Below are positions 8,846-17,179 of a stretch of 64,000 bases of DNA, one piece after another (within the stretch, counting starts at the first letter, position 1; each line of letters begins with the position of its first letter). The stretch lies in assembly GCA_965226645.1 (NCBI GenBank), contig CBDDDL010000002.1:186001-250000 (forward strand), in the 5' to 3' direction. Source of the stretch: Poriferisodalis sp965226645 (lineage in GTDB: Bacteria; Actinomycetota; Acidimicrobiia; Acidimicrobiales; Poriferisodalaceae). A model generated the notes under the pieces. The model worked only from the letters and a program-made list of their open reading frames with translations. It had not been told where the DNA came from and did no database searches. A program made the translations under genes and the position numbers.

Positions 8846-8964
8846 ACCCAGAGTCTGCCCCGCGATCAGCGCGTCCCGACCGTCACCGACCGTCTCGAGC
8901 TTTGAGAAGCGGCACGAAGCCGTAGGGCGATGATGTCGTCGCAGGCCCGATTAGCTTCGTGGCG

Positions 8965-9339
8965 ATGGGCGCTCGCTGGATGGCGTGGATGGTGGCTGGG
9001 TCGCATCTGGCCTTTGTCGCCTTCCTCATCGCGGGCGGGTTCTTGGCATGGCGGAAGCCAAAACTGGTCAAGTGGCATGTGGGCGCGATCGTCGCCACCG
9101 CGGTCGTCAACATCACTGGCTCGGACTGCCCGCTGACGGTCTGGGAGAAGTGGTTCTTGCGCCAGGCCGGCGACGATCCATACGAGACGGGATTCATCTC
9201 GCACTACCTCGTCGAGCCGATCTACCGGCCGGGTATCAACGGCCGGGTCAACTTCGTGCTCTTGGTGAGCCTGATTGTCCCGATCACGATCAGCTACTGG
9301 CGGCTACGCAAGATGGGCGAAGCGACCCAGATCGCCTAG
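8965..9339 (+). CDS. DUF2784 small membrane protein
   Basis: About 124 residues with hydrophobic helices near residues 5-27, 37-52 and 95-112, and the DUF2784 features HVGAIVATAV, SDCPLTVWEKWFL and HYLVEPIYRPGING between. The family is an integral membrane protein of unknown function in Actinobacteria and Proteobacteria. ATG 8965 was chosen; an in-frame GTG at 8959 adds two residues. Confidence 0.8.
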   Translation: MGARWMAWMVAGSHLAFVAFLIAGGFLAWRKPKLVKWHVGAIVATAVVNITGSDCPLTVWEKWFLRQAGDDPYETGFISHYLVEPIYRPGINGRVNFVLLVSLIVPITISYWRLRKMGEATQIA

Positions 9340-9540
9340 AACACGTTCTCAGCAACGTCTCGACGCACATCAGGTCGAGTGCCGCGCCGACGTAGATCTG
9401 CGCCCAGCGAGCGCCGCTCAACCGATCGAGTTGTACGTCTCGTCGCCCCGCACCGCACCGCGGGCAGGCTCCGAACGCAGTGCAGGCACCTCCCGGCGGG
9501 GCCTCTTAGCCTTGCTGGCCATGCAGCGAGGGACCAGCAC

Positions 9541-10701
9541 GTGGCAAACGGTCTGAAGGTTTCGAAGCGGGCCGACATTTCGCCGTTCTTCGTGATGGAG
9601 ATGATGCGTGCGGCTGCGGACCGTGAGAACGCTGGCGGCGATGTCGTGCACATGGAGGTCGGCCAGCCCTCCACCCCGGCTCCGGCAGGGGCTCGCGCAG
9701 CTGCCAAGGCCGCTATTGACAACGACGTGCTCGGATACACCGCAGCCGTCGGTATCGATGCCCTGCGGCAGCGCCTCAGCCAGCACTACGCCGACTGGTA
9801 CGGCCACGACGCTGATCCGCGGCACATCGTGGTCACTCAGGGCGCCAGCGGAGCGTTCACGCTGGCTTTTCTGGCGTGCTTCGAGGCCGGCGACCGGGTG
9901 GCGGTGACCGCACCCGGTTACCCCTGCTATCGCAACACGCTCACAGCGCTCGACGTCGATGTGGTCGAGGTTGGTGTGACGGCTGAGACCGACTTCCGCC
10001 TCACAACCGAAATGCTCAGCGAGCTTGGCTCGCTCGACGGCGTTGTCGTGGCGAGCCCCGCCAATCCCACCGGCACGATGCTCGGCGCCGACGAGCTCGC
10101 ACGGCTCGCCCGCTGGTGTCACAGCGCCGGCGTACGGCTCATCTCTGACGAGATCTACCACGGCATCTCGTATGGCACGGAGGCAGCGACGGCAGCCGCG
10201 CACAGCTCCAGCGCCGTCGTGGTGAACAGCTTCTCGAAGTACTTCTCAATGACTGGCTGGCGGCTCGGCTGGCTGCTCTTGCCCCCCGAGTTGGTCGCTC
10301 CCGTCGAGCGTCTGGCCCAGAACGCAACCATCGCGGCCGCAACGGTCTCGCAGTACGCCGCCCTCGGAGCCTTCGACAGCATCGACGAGCTTGAGGCCAA
10401 TGTCGCCCGATACGCACAGAACCGCCAGATCCTGCTCGAAGGGCTGCCCACCGCCGGCATCGACCGCATAGCGCCCCCCGACGGCGCCTTCTACATATAT
10501 GCCAACGTCGACCACCTCACGCACGACAGCGCAGAACTGGCTGCTACCTGGCTCACCGACCTTGGAATCGCCACCACACCTGGCCTCGACTTCGACCCCG
10601 CCGAAGGCCACCACTACATCCGCTTCTCGTTCGCGGGCAGCAACGACGACATGCACCGCACGGTCGAGCGTCTCGCCGCTTGGGTCAAACAGCGAAATTG
10701 A
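9541..10701 (+). CDS. class I/II PLP aminotransferase
   Basis: The 386-residue protein is a fold-type I aminotransferase of the aspartate-aminotransferase superfamily: VVASPANPTGTML binds the substrate and cofactor, ISDEIYHGISYG carries the Asp that contacts the PLP pyridine nitrogen, and VVNSFSKYFSMTGWRLGW has the Schiff-base lysine. FVMEMMRAAADRE near the N-terminus is common in MalY/AspC-like subgroups. The GTG at 9541 is preceded by GAGGGA 6 bases upstream. The amino-acid substrate cannot be told from sequence. The 200 bases upstream hold no gene that I can support. Confidence 0.88.
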   Translation: MANGLKVSKRADISPFFVMEMMRAAADRENAGGDVVHMEVGQPSTPAPAGARAAAKAAIDNDVLGYTAAVGIDALRQRLSQHYADWYGHDADPRHIVVTQGASGAFTLAFLACFEAGDRVAVTAPGYPCYRNTLTALDVDVVEVGVTAETDFRLTTEMLSELGSLDGVVVASPANPTGTMLGADELARLARWCHSAGVRLISDEIYHGISYGTEAATAAAHSSSAVVVNSFSKYFSMTGWRLGWLLLPPELVAPVERLAQNATIAAATVSQYAALGAFDSIDELEANVARYAQNRQILLEGLPTAGIDRIAPPDGAFYIYANVDHLTHDSAELAATWLTDLGIATTPGLDFDPAEGHHYIRFSFAGSNDDMHRTVERLAAWVKQRN

Positions 10702-10743
10702 GCCACGGGCGCAGCGCGAGCCCCACCGCTAGCGTCGCTGCGC

Positions 10744-11535
10744 ATGGAATCCGCAGAGCTGGAAACACTCGTCATCGACGCCGCGGACAACGGCGTCGTC
10801 ACCATCACAATGAACCGGCCGCACCGACTCAATGCGGCGAGCCCCGCGATGTTTACCGAGCTGCGCGAGACGTGGAACGCGATCGGCGGTGATCCCACGG
10901 TGCGCTGCGTGGTGATGACCGGCGCCGGTGATGCCTTCTGCAGCGGCGCCGACCTCGCAAGTGATGACGACGGGCCCCGCAGGCATGCGCTGCAAGGGCT
11001 GAACGTGATTCACCAGACCGTGTCGGCGCTTTACTCGATCATGGTTCCCGTCATTGCCAAGGTGAACGGTGTGGCCGCGGGCGCCGGCATGAACCTTGCC
11101 CTGGCCTGCGACTTGATCGTGGCTTCAGACCAAGCGCGCTTCAGCGAGATCTTCGCCCGCCGCGGCCTCTCGGTGGACTTCGGCGGCACTTGGATCCTGC
11201 CCCGCCTCATCGGCTTGCACCGCGCCAAGGAGTTGGCGTTCTTCGCGGATGTCATCGATGCCAAACAGGCGGAGGACTTCGGCATCGTCAACAAGGTGGT
11301 ACCCCACGGCGACCTCGACGCTTTCGTCGATGACTGGGCCAAACGTCTTGCCGCCGGACCGCCCATTGCAGTCGCAATGACCAAGCGCCTGCTCACCCTC
11401 AACGCCTCCGCCGATTTTGCCACCGCGCTCGAGGCCGAAGGCATGGCCCAGTCGCTCAACTTCACCACCGAGGACACCAAAGAGGCCGTCAAGGCGTTCC
11501 TTGAGAAGCGGCCCCCCACCTTCAAGGGCCGCTAG
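10744..11535 (+). CDS. enoyl-CoA hydratase/isomerase family protein
   Basis: A 263-residue crotonase-fold protein: MNRPHRLNAAS, GAGDAFCSGADLAS (first oxyanion-hole strand), KVNGVAAGAGMNLALACDL and SEIFARRGLSVDFGGTWILPRLIG. Of the two catalytic acids of classical hydratases, the first lies in a region reading FSEIFARRGL and the second is Asp in SVDFGG, so it may act as an isomerase. It likely takes part in acyl-CoA oxidation with the convergent acyl-CoA dehydrogenase, whose stop codon it overlaps (CTAG at 11532-11535). Confidence 0.9.
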   Translation: MESAELETLVIDAADNGVVTITMNRPHRLNAASPAMFTELRETWNAIGGDPTVRCVVMTGAGDAFCSGADLASDDDGPRRHALQGLNVIHQTVSALYSIMVPVIAKVNGVAAGAGMNLALACDLIVASDQARFSEIFARRGLSVDFGGTWILPRLIGLHRAKELAFFADVIDAKQAEDFGIVNKVVPHGDLDAFVDDWAKRLAAGPPIAVAMTKRLLTLNASADFATALEAEGMAQSLNFTTEDTKEAVKAFLEKRPPTFKGR

Positions 11536-12827
11536 CAGCGGTCAGCCCCCGGCGACCGGTCAGGCGACCGAAGCGCGGCTCTCTGCCCAAGTCTTGCCGG
11601 ACTCCGCGTCGACATCGTGGGGCAGGCCCAGCACGCGCTCGGCGATGATGCCCAAGTCTTGCCGGACTCCGCGTCGACATCGTGGGGCAGGCCCAGCACG
11701 CGCTCGGCGATGATATTGCGCTGCACTTCTGAAGTGCCGCCCCCGATCGTGAGCGCCGGGCTGAACAGGTATCCCCCATGCCAGCCGTTCCAGCCCTCCA
11801 CAACGGCCTGCGATTTCGGGAACTCCGGCGACGTGCCCAATGGCCCGGTGTTCGCGAGCAGCCCGTGCGTGCCCGCCAAGTCCTTGGCCAGTCCCATGAC
11901 GTGCTGCCCGTGATCGTCCGCGAGGGCCTTGCGGACGCTGGCCTCGGGGCCGGGCTGGCGGCCCTGCAGTCGGGCCGAGAGCGTCCGCAGCCGGATCAGG
12001 CGCAGCACCTCGCCCTCGATGTGCAGCCGAGCAGCCCGGTCTCGCATGACCGGGTCGGAGAGCCCGCCCGCAGAACGCACGACGTCAAGCAGGTCGGCTG
12101 CGCTGGGACCGCTGCCCCACAATGCGCCCTCACCCGACAGCGACACTCGCTCGTTGCCCAGCGTGACCTTTGCGAGACGCCAACCATCGTTCTCGTCGCC
12201 GATTCGGTTCTCGACCGGCAGCTCCATGTCGGTGAAGAACGTCTGGTTGAACGAGTACGCCGTGGTCATGTCGATGATCGGGCGCAACTCGAGACCCGGC
12301 GTGTCCATCGGGCAGATGAAGTAGGACACGCCGCGGTGCTTGGGCACGTCGGGATCGGTGCGAGCAATGAGGATGCCGAACTTGCTGCGGTGCGCCCCCG
12401 AGGACCAGATCTTGGAGCCGTTGACGATGTAGCGATCGCCGTCGCGCACTGCCCGCGTGGCCAGGTTGGCAAGGTCAGACCCGCTGTCGGGCTCTGAGAA
12501 CAGCTGGCACCAGACTTCCTCACCGGTGAGGATCGGCCACAGGTAACGCTTCTGTTGGGCCTCGGTGCCGCCGAAGAGGATTGTCGGACCCGCCCAGCCC
12601 AGTCCGATGCCGCCAGCGAGTCGGCGAACACCGGCTTTGGCGAGCTCTTCGTCAATCAGCAGTTGTGTGATGGGGTCGGCCCCGAGGCCGTATGGCTTCG
12701 GCCAGTGCGGCGCCGCGTAGCCGGCGTGCGCCAGAGCTTCCTGGCTGGGGGCGCCGTCGTGGTCGTCGAGCCAGTCGCGCACCGCGACACGGCGAAGATC
12801 GTCATCGTCCGGCCAGTCGAAATCCAT
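11532..12827 (-). CDS. acyl-CoA dehydrogenase with disrupted C-terminus
   Basis: A 431-residue flavoprotein of the FadE type: GWAGPTILFGG, WCQLFSEPDSGSDLANLAT (FAD and substrate loop), IVNGSKIWSSGAH, and NIIAERVLGLPHDVDAESGKTWA near the end. It should oxidise an acyl-CoA or CoA-ester with FAD. After GKTWA a perfect 65-bp tandem duplication shifts the frame, so the protein ends in 40 odd residues running to a TAG at 11534-11532. Reading past the second copy in the pre-duplication frame gives GKTWAESRASVA and a TGA at 11562-11560, which is probably the original end. The catalytic domains are not touched, so the enzyme may still work. Confidence 0.85.
   Translation of the reverse strand: MDFDWPDDDDLRRVAVRDWLDDHDGAPSQEALAHAGYAAPHWPKPYGLGADPITQLLIDEELAKAGVRRLAGGIGLGWAGPTILFGGTEAQQKRYLWPILTGEEVWCQLFSEPDSGSDLANLATRAVRDGDRYIVNGSKIWSSGAHRSKFGILIARTDPDVPKHRGVSYFICPMDTPGLELRPIIDMTTAYSFNQTFFTDMELPVENRIGDENDGWRLAKVTLGNERVSLSGEGALWGSGPSAADLLDVVRSAGGLSDPVMRDRAARLHIEGEVLRLIRLRTLSARLQGRQPGPEASVRKALADDHGQHVMGLAKDLAGTHGLLANTGPLGTSPEFPKSQAVVEGWNGWHGGYLFSPALTIGGGTSEVQRNIIAERVLGLPHDVDAESGKTWASSPSACWACPTMSTRSPARLGQRAALRSPDRSPGADRC
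11585..11714. repeat. perfect 65-bp tandem duplication inside an acyl-CoA dehydrogenase gene
   Basis: The 65 bases at 11585-11649 (starting GCCCAAGTCTTG) are repeated without mismatch at 11650-11714. As 65 is not a multiple of three, the duplication shifts the frame of the gene near its 3' end. The perfect identity implies a recent event or an assembly error. Confidence 0.95.
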
Positions 12828-13159
12828 GCTCGGACCCTAGTGGTGGCCTGTGCGCTGGTCCTCGCCCGTTCGCTCCGGCCGGACGCGCACGGGCCCCGGC
12901 ATTGCTGCCGGGGCCCGCGGTTACCCGAAGACTTTGTCTCGCGCCTCCGCTGTGTGGCGGGGCGGCGGCCACGTGAGGACCAGCACGCGGATCTTGTGGG
13001 GTTCGGTGGTCCGGGTTGGAGTCGCCACCTGATGGAGGCGTCCCCGTCTCGGAAGCGGGTCGCCTCAGCGCCCGGCCACCTCCAGAGTCCTCTTGCGTTT
13101 CGGCATTGTGTGGACCACCCCCTTTCTCTGGTGCGCCCAGAATGCCACACCGAGAGTGG
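12828..13159. other. intergenic region with a strong hairpin and no convincing gene
   Basis: The 330 bases between the acyl-CoA dehydrogenase and the P1 peptidase hold a 10-bp perfect stem at 12891-12916. On the minus strand upstream of it there is an open stretch of about 35 codons from a GTG, ending RHTAEARDKVFG at about 12924, and a 13-codon frame MPKRKRTLEVAGR ending near 13065. Neither resembles a known protein. They could be a decayed small gene or a leader. Confidence 0.4.
12891..12916. terminator. 10-bp GC hairpin
   Basis: GGGCCCCGGC and GCCGGGGCCC pair perfectly around the loop ATTGCT. It follows the short minus-strand frames of the 12924-13150 region and lies upstream of the acyl-CoA dehydrogenase start. 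There is no U-tract on either strand. Confidence 0.5.
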
Positions 13160-14116
13160 TCAGGTGGATATCGCGGCTCGGATCGCAGTCGCGACCGCCT
13201 GGGCGCCAAGCAGAGCCACCAGGTCGGCACGCGTCTCCACCTCGCCGGTCGCAAGCAGAAACAGGGCGTCTCCGTCGAAGTTGGTGTGCGGCGGCTCGAC
13301 GGCGCGGGCGATGCCGGTGTGCGCCAGGTCGGCAGCACGGCACGCTTCGGGCTTCGTCAGCCGCGCGTTGGTTACCAGGCATCCGATGGTGGTGTTGGTC
13401 CGCTCGGGATGGTCGGGCGTCGCGGTCGCGGTCGCCGCGTCGGCCCCTTTAGGCACCGCGGTGCCGCGTCCGGTGAACCCGGCGATGAGTTCGATTGGTG
13501 CGTACGGGTAACGATCCATCTCCGGTGACGCCGTGTTGCCAGCGAGCACAGTGCCGTCGTCGCCGATGACGTCACCAAGCGCATTCACTGCCATGACGGC
13601 GCCCACCACCACGTCCCCGGAGCGCACGAATGCCGTGCCCAGTCCGCCCGGCACGGAGAAATCCCGCCCCGCGATCTTGCCGATCGTGCAGCCGCGCCCG
13701 ACGCCGACCCGGCCATTGGCGGGCTCCGCCGTCGTAGCCGCTTCGCACGCGGCCCAACCGGCCTCTGCTGTGGGCCGAGTGCTCTCGGGCGAAGCGATGT
13801 CGTAGACCACAGCGGCGCCGATGACCGGAACGATGCTGTCGCGGATGTTGAGCCCGCGGCCTTGCTCAGCGCACCACCGAACGACGCCGTCGGCCGCGGC
13901 GAGTCCGAAGACGCTGTTCCCGCACAGCACCACGCCGTGGCACTCCACGCCAGCACTCGTCGGGCCAAGCGCTGCGGCTTCACGAGTGCCGGGAGCTCCC
14001 CCACGCACAGCGATCGCTCCCAGAGTGCCGGCCGGAGGCAGCACGACCGTTACGCCGGTGCCAGCCTCATCGTCAGTCCACGAGCCCACCAGCACCGACT
14101 CCAGCCCCAACGCCAT
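13160..14116 (-). CDS. P1 (DmpA/S58) family aminopeptidase
   Basis: The 318-residue protein belongs to the self-cleaving Ntn-like P1 family (L-aminopeptidase D-Ala-esterase/amidase). It contains GVECHGVVLCGNSVFGLAAADGV, GVGRGCTIGKIAG, GAVMAVNALGDVIG and TNTTIGCLVTNARLTKPEA; the residue after NT is the expected cleavage site and nucleophile (Thr here, Ser or Thr in relatives). After cleavage the two chains form the active enzyme. The start MALGLESVLVG at 14116 is the point where homology should begin; in-frame ATGs at 14179 and 14200 add up to 28 residues. It stands alone on its strand. Confidence 0.85.
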   Translation of the reverse strand: MALGLESVLVGSWTDDEAGTGVTVVLPPAGTLGAIAVRGGAPGTREAAALGPTSAGVECHGVVLCGNSVFGLAAADGVVRWCAEQGRGLNIRDSIVPVIGAAVVYDIASPESTRPTAEAGWAACEAATTAEPANGRVGVGRGCTIGKIAGRDFSVPGGLGTAFVRSGDVVVGAVMAVNALGDVIGDDGTVLAGNTASPEMDRYPYAPIELIAGFTGRGTAVPKGADAATATATPDHPERTNTTIGCLVTNARLTKPEACRAADLAHTGIARAVEPPHTNFDGDALFLLATGEVETRADLVALLGAQAVATAIRAAIST

Positions 14117-14423
14117 GGCCGGGGACCCTATGCGCTGGGATTCCAAAATGCCGGGCCGCGCCCCAGCTTGCTCCGACATCGCCCAAGAGCATTCGGGCAA
14201 GATTTCTCGGGCGGCAGCTCGGACTCAACTGATTCGCCAAAGCCGCGACGCGCAACGGCCAAACGGACACAAAACCACTCTTGACCGAACGCCAGGTTGC
14301 GACAGTCTCACCGATGTGCGTGCGCAGACCTCAGACCGTGATCGACCAAGCTCATTCGGGCCGCGCCCTCGAGCACCGAGAACTCGCCAAACATTCGGCC
14401 GAGCCGGACAGCACGGTAAGGGT

Positions 14424-14451
14424 TTGGTCATTTCGCCACCTATTGTTATAG
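14424..14451 (+). promoter_or_regulatory. candidate sigma-70 promoter for the Xre/RES operon
   Basis: TTGGTC at 14424-14429 and TTATAG at 14446-14451 are 16 bases apart and lie about 65 bases before the antitoxin ATG. The AT-rich block 14440-14480 stands out from its GC-rich surroundings. Antitoxins of this class usually bind such a region, so operators may overlap it. The assignment is by eye only. Confidence 0.35.
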
Positions 14452-14515
14452 ACAGAACTGCGACAGAAGTTACGACATCCAAGCGTGTCAGCATCCTCCC
14501 GAAAGGAATGGCTCC

Positions 14516-14854
14516 ATGGCGGCAGGAATCGCCGAACGGGTTCGGGAACTCCAGGACGCAGCCCGGCTTACCCAAGGTGACATCGGGCGCGTCGTCGGTA
14601 CATCGGCGCGCACTGTCGCCCGTTGGGATCGTGGCAGTTGCGCACCCCAACCCGGAGCCCGCCAGCGACTGCTCGAGCTGGTGTACGTCACTGACCAGGC
14701 GTCCACAGTCATCCAGCCTTCGGAATTCTCGCTTTGGCTGTTTGCCCCAAATCGGCTGCTCGACCACGATTCGCCTGCCGACCGAATCGCTCAGGGCGAA
14801 TACCGATCCGTTCTCGCCCTCATCGAGGCGCTCGCAGACGGCATCACGGTCTAG
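14516..14854 (+). CDS. Xre/MbcA/ParS-type antitoxin
   Basis: The 112-residue protein has an N-terminal helix-turn-helix (LTQGDIGRVVGTSARTVARWDRG) and a C-terminal DUF2384-like toxin-binding part (NRLLDHDSPADRIAQGEYRSVLALIEALADGI). It should repress its own promoter and neutralise the RES toxin encoded next. AAAGGA at 14502-14507 sets the start at 14516. The gap to the toxin gene is 28 bases, as usual for this module. Confidence 0.85.
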   Translation: MAAGIAERVRELQDAARLTQGDIGRVVGTSARTVARWDRGSCAPQPGARQRLLELVYVTDQASTVIQPSEFSLWLFAPNRLLDHDSPADRIAQGEYRSVLALIEALADGITV

Positions 14855-14882
14855 GGACAGCGACGATGCAACCGAGACGGCC

Positions 14883-15401
14883 GTGGACGGCCCGCTATCG
14901 GCTCTGAACTCGCTCGGCGCAACACCACTTGATCTCATCGCCTACCGGCACACGTCCCGCAACCGTTCGCCCCTGTCCGGTCGCGGCGCACAAGCCCTCG
15001 GCGGCCGCTGGAATCGTCGCGGAGGGAGCGCAGCTATCTACCTCACAGACTCTGTGCCTGGGTGTGCGGCGGAATTCCGTCGGATGGCAGCAGGACAAGG
15101 CCGGGGGAGCTCCGCGCTGCTGCCCCGCGCGCTTCACCATGTGCACCTCGATCAGATTCCGCTCGTCGATCTTGCAGCATCCGGCGCTCTCGACGCACTC
15201 GGACTCAGCCGGGACGACATCCGTGCCGCAGACTGGTCCAAGTGCCAGCTGATCGGCGAGACAGCTGCGCTGGCCGGTTACGCCGGCCTACGCGCACCGT
15301 CCGCTACCGGGATCGGGCACGTGATCGTCCTCTTTGAGGCTCTCATACCCAAGGGCCGAGTGCATCTCATCAAGTCGGAGGATCTCAGCCCATACCTGTG
15401 A
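14883..15401 (+). CDS. RES domain toxin
   Basis: The 172-residue protein has the family's signature charged residues: Arg in IAYRHTSRNRSPLSG, GGRWNRRGG, Tyr in AAIYLTDS and Glu in AAEFRRM. RES toxins bind NAD+ with the Arg/Tyr pair and break it down, stopping growth when the antitoxin is lost. The frame is open far upstream, so the GTG at 14883 (VDGPLSALNSLG) was chosen because it follows the antitoxin stop and a GAG. The gene overlaps nothing and ends 2 bases before the convergent helicase stop. Confidence 0.85.
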   Translation: MDGPLSALNSLGATPLDLIAYRHTSRNRSPLSGRGAQALGGRWNRRGGSAAIYLTDSVPGCAAEFRRMAAGQGRGSSALLPRALHHVHLDQIPLVDLAASGALDALGLSRDDIRAADWSKCQLIGETAALAGYAGLRAPSATGIGHVIVLFEALIPKGRVHLIKSEDLSPYL

Positions 15402-15403
15402 AC

Positions 15404-16930
15404 TCACACAACTCGTGCTTCCAGCAAAGCATCCACAATCGATCCACGACCGCTGACCGCAATCTTCAGCAGATCGGTGGCGCGAGTCATGCCGACATAA
15501 AGCAGACGCCGGCGCAGGGTGTCATCGGTGCTCGGACCGCCCCGGATGTCGTCCACTCCGATGATGTACACCCGTGCGAACTCGAGGCCCTTGGCGAGTT
15601 GCATCGTCGACAGGCGCACTCCGTCATCAGTTTCGGTTCCGTCCGGATTGAGGTCGACAAGCTTGAACGTCGGAATATCCAGCTGACGGGCCTCCTGCTC
15701 AATTTCGTTCAGTGCGTCCCAGTTCCCAGCCAGAATCGCCATGTCCGACCAAGGAACCCGTTCGGCATGTGATCTGCGTAACGCTGCACACACAGATTGG
15801 TACCCCTCGAGGTGCGATTGAAATGGGCGCACATCGGGAGCGGGGCCCGACCGTTCAGCGGCTTCGGGCGGAATGAATGTCGCCGGGTCTTCTTCATCGC
15901 CACCCTCAGGCACGCCGCCAGCCCGAAGAAAGTCATCGGCGAACTTCAGGATCTCGTAGGTGTTGCGGTAGTTGACTCGAAGCACTTCGGTCCGCCCGCG
16001 GCCGCTGATTTCGGTGGTATCGGTCGAGTCGGGCCGGTGCTGCGCAGGCGGCGGCAGTCCAGGCTGACGCCGATAGAGGTTCTGCGCAGAGTCGAGGGCG
16101 ACCACGAAATCACTCCACGGATACCGCAGGAGCCCGAACACCATGCGTGTCCTGCTTGCGTCGAGATCCTGTGCCTCGTCGATCATCACGGCGTCGTAGC
16201 GATAGCGCTCCGGCACTCGACCAGCATCGAGCGCTTGGTTCACCTCCTCCACATGACGGTCAAACCTTGAATTTCCGAGGTGTTCGGTCTGGATTTCAAG
16301 TGTCCTGCATATGGCCGATGCCAGGCTGTCGACGGTTCGCACACGGACATTGGGACAATCCCCGAGTTGCCGGGCCAACGAGAGTGCCAATGGCCGGTTG
16401 AAGCAGGTCAGCAGGATTCGCCAATTGGGATAGTGCCGTGCAAGGTGCCGTGCCCGGAACACCAGCACCAGCGTCTTGCCAGATCCGGCTACGCCCTTGA
16501 TGACCCGGTAGCCGTCTCCGAGATGTTCGGCAAGACGTTCCTGCTGGCGGTCCAGCACTTGCGCAACGTCTTCACCATCCTTTGGTGGCCGGAAGACCAG
16601 CTGACCCTGCTCGGCCTGCGCAGCGCTGTTCACGAGGAGTCGCGGATTCAGCGCTGCTCGTGCCCGGCGCTCTTCGGCCGCGCTGAGGCCCACGTCGGCG
16701 CGCCGTCGCCCGCCATTCGAAGTGGCGAGCACCCGCTCGAGCGCCGATTCGATCGATGAGGCGGAGAAGTCTTCTTGCAGCAGGAACTGATCCACGCCGG
16801 ACTTGCCCGCGGCCAGAACCTTCGCCCTCGTCAATCGAGGCACCGCCACCGCGAGCGCAACCGGAACTCTCGCTTCACTGAGACCCTGGGCAACAAGCCG
16901 GTCCCGGACTTCCTCGGACAGTTGCCCCAA
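15404..16930 (-). CDS. UvrD-like SF1 helicase with shortened N-terminus
   Basis: The 508-residue protein is an SF1A helicase: Walker A GYRVIKGVAGSGKTLVL near residue 150, DEAQDLD, ALDSAQNLYRR, VNYRNTYEILKF, QLAKGLEFARVYIIG and LLYVGMTRATD. Many relatives carry a NERD nuclease domain first; here only what looks like its tail remains (EARVPVALAVAVPRL, AAGKSGVDQFLLQEDF), and the first codon is a TTG at 16930 without a ribosome-binding site. The frame stays open upstream to about 17150, where it meets the leader of a dead IS1380 transposase. It likely lost its N-terminus when that element arrived. The helicase core is intact, so a working ATPase is possible, but expression is doubtful. Confidence 0.75.
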   Translation of the reverse strand: MGQLSEEVRDRLVAQGLSEARVPVALAVAVPRLTRAKVLAAGKSGVDQFLLQEDFSASSIESALERVLATSNGGRRRADVGLSAAEERRARAALNPRLLVNSAAQAEQGQLVFRPPKDGEDVAQVLDRQQERLAEHLGDGYRVIKGVAGSGKTLVLVFRARHLARHYPNWRILLTCFNRPLALSLARQLGDCPNVRVRTVDSLASAICRTLEIQTEHLGNSRFDRHVEEVNQALDAGRVPERYRYDAVMIDEAQDLDASRTRMVFGLLRYPWSDFVVALDSAQNLYRRQPGLPPPAQHRPDSTDTTEISGRGRTEVLRVNYRNTYEILKFADDFLRAGGVPEGGDEEDPATFIPPEAAERSGPAPDVRPFQSHLEGYQSVCAALRRSHAERVPWSDMAILAGNWDALNEIEQEARQLDIPTFKLVDLNPDGTETDDGVRLSTMQLAKGLEFARVYIIGVDDIRGGPSTDDTLRRRLLYVGMTRATDLLKIAVSGRGSIVDALLEARVV

Positions 16931-17179
16931 TCGGCTCCGTGTTTCTTCGGCGAGGGCGGCGTCCCGTGGAGTGGTGGGTTTTGGGGTTGGCCTCGGTGTC
17001 AGTTGCCGGGTGTGAGCTCGGCTGTGGCGATGGTATCGCGCTCGGTTGAGGTCGCCATGGAGTGCTCTGGTTCCACCGATTGGTGGGTGTGTGGGGGTGG
17101 TCGCGTCCGCGAAAAAGGCCTCCTGCTGCGACGATTGTGGTGTTGGACGTCACAGTCTCAAAAACAGGAGGCACTTTTT

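Noticed and set aside
7631..8905. Long plus-strand frame opposite pncB
   Set aside because: pncB has the conserved motifs; the opposite frame has none.
13065..13105. Ribosomal-protein-like mini gene (MPKRKRTLEVAGR)
   Set aside because: Only 13 codons, no match beyond a basic PKRK, and no helpful context.
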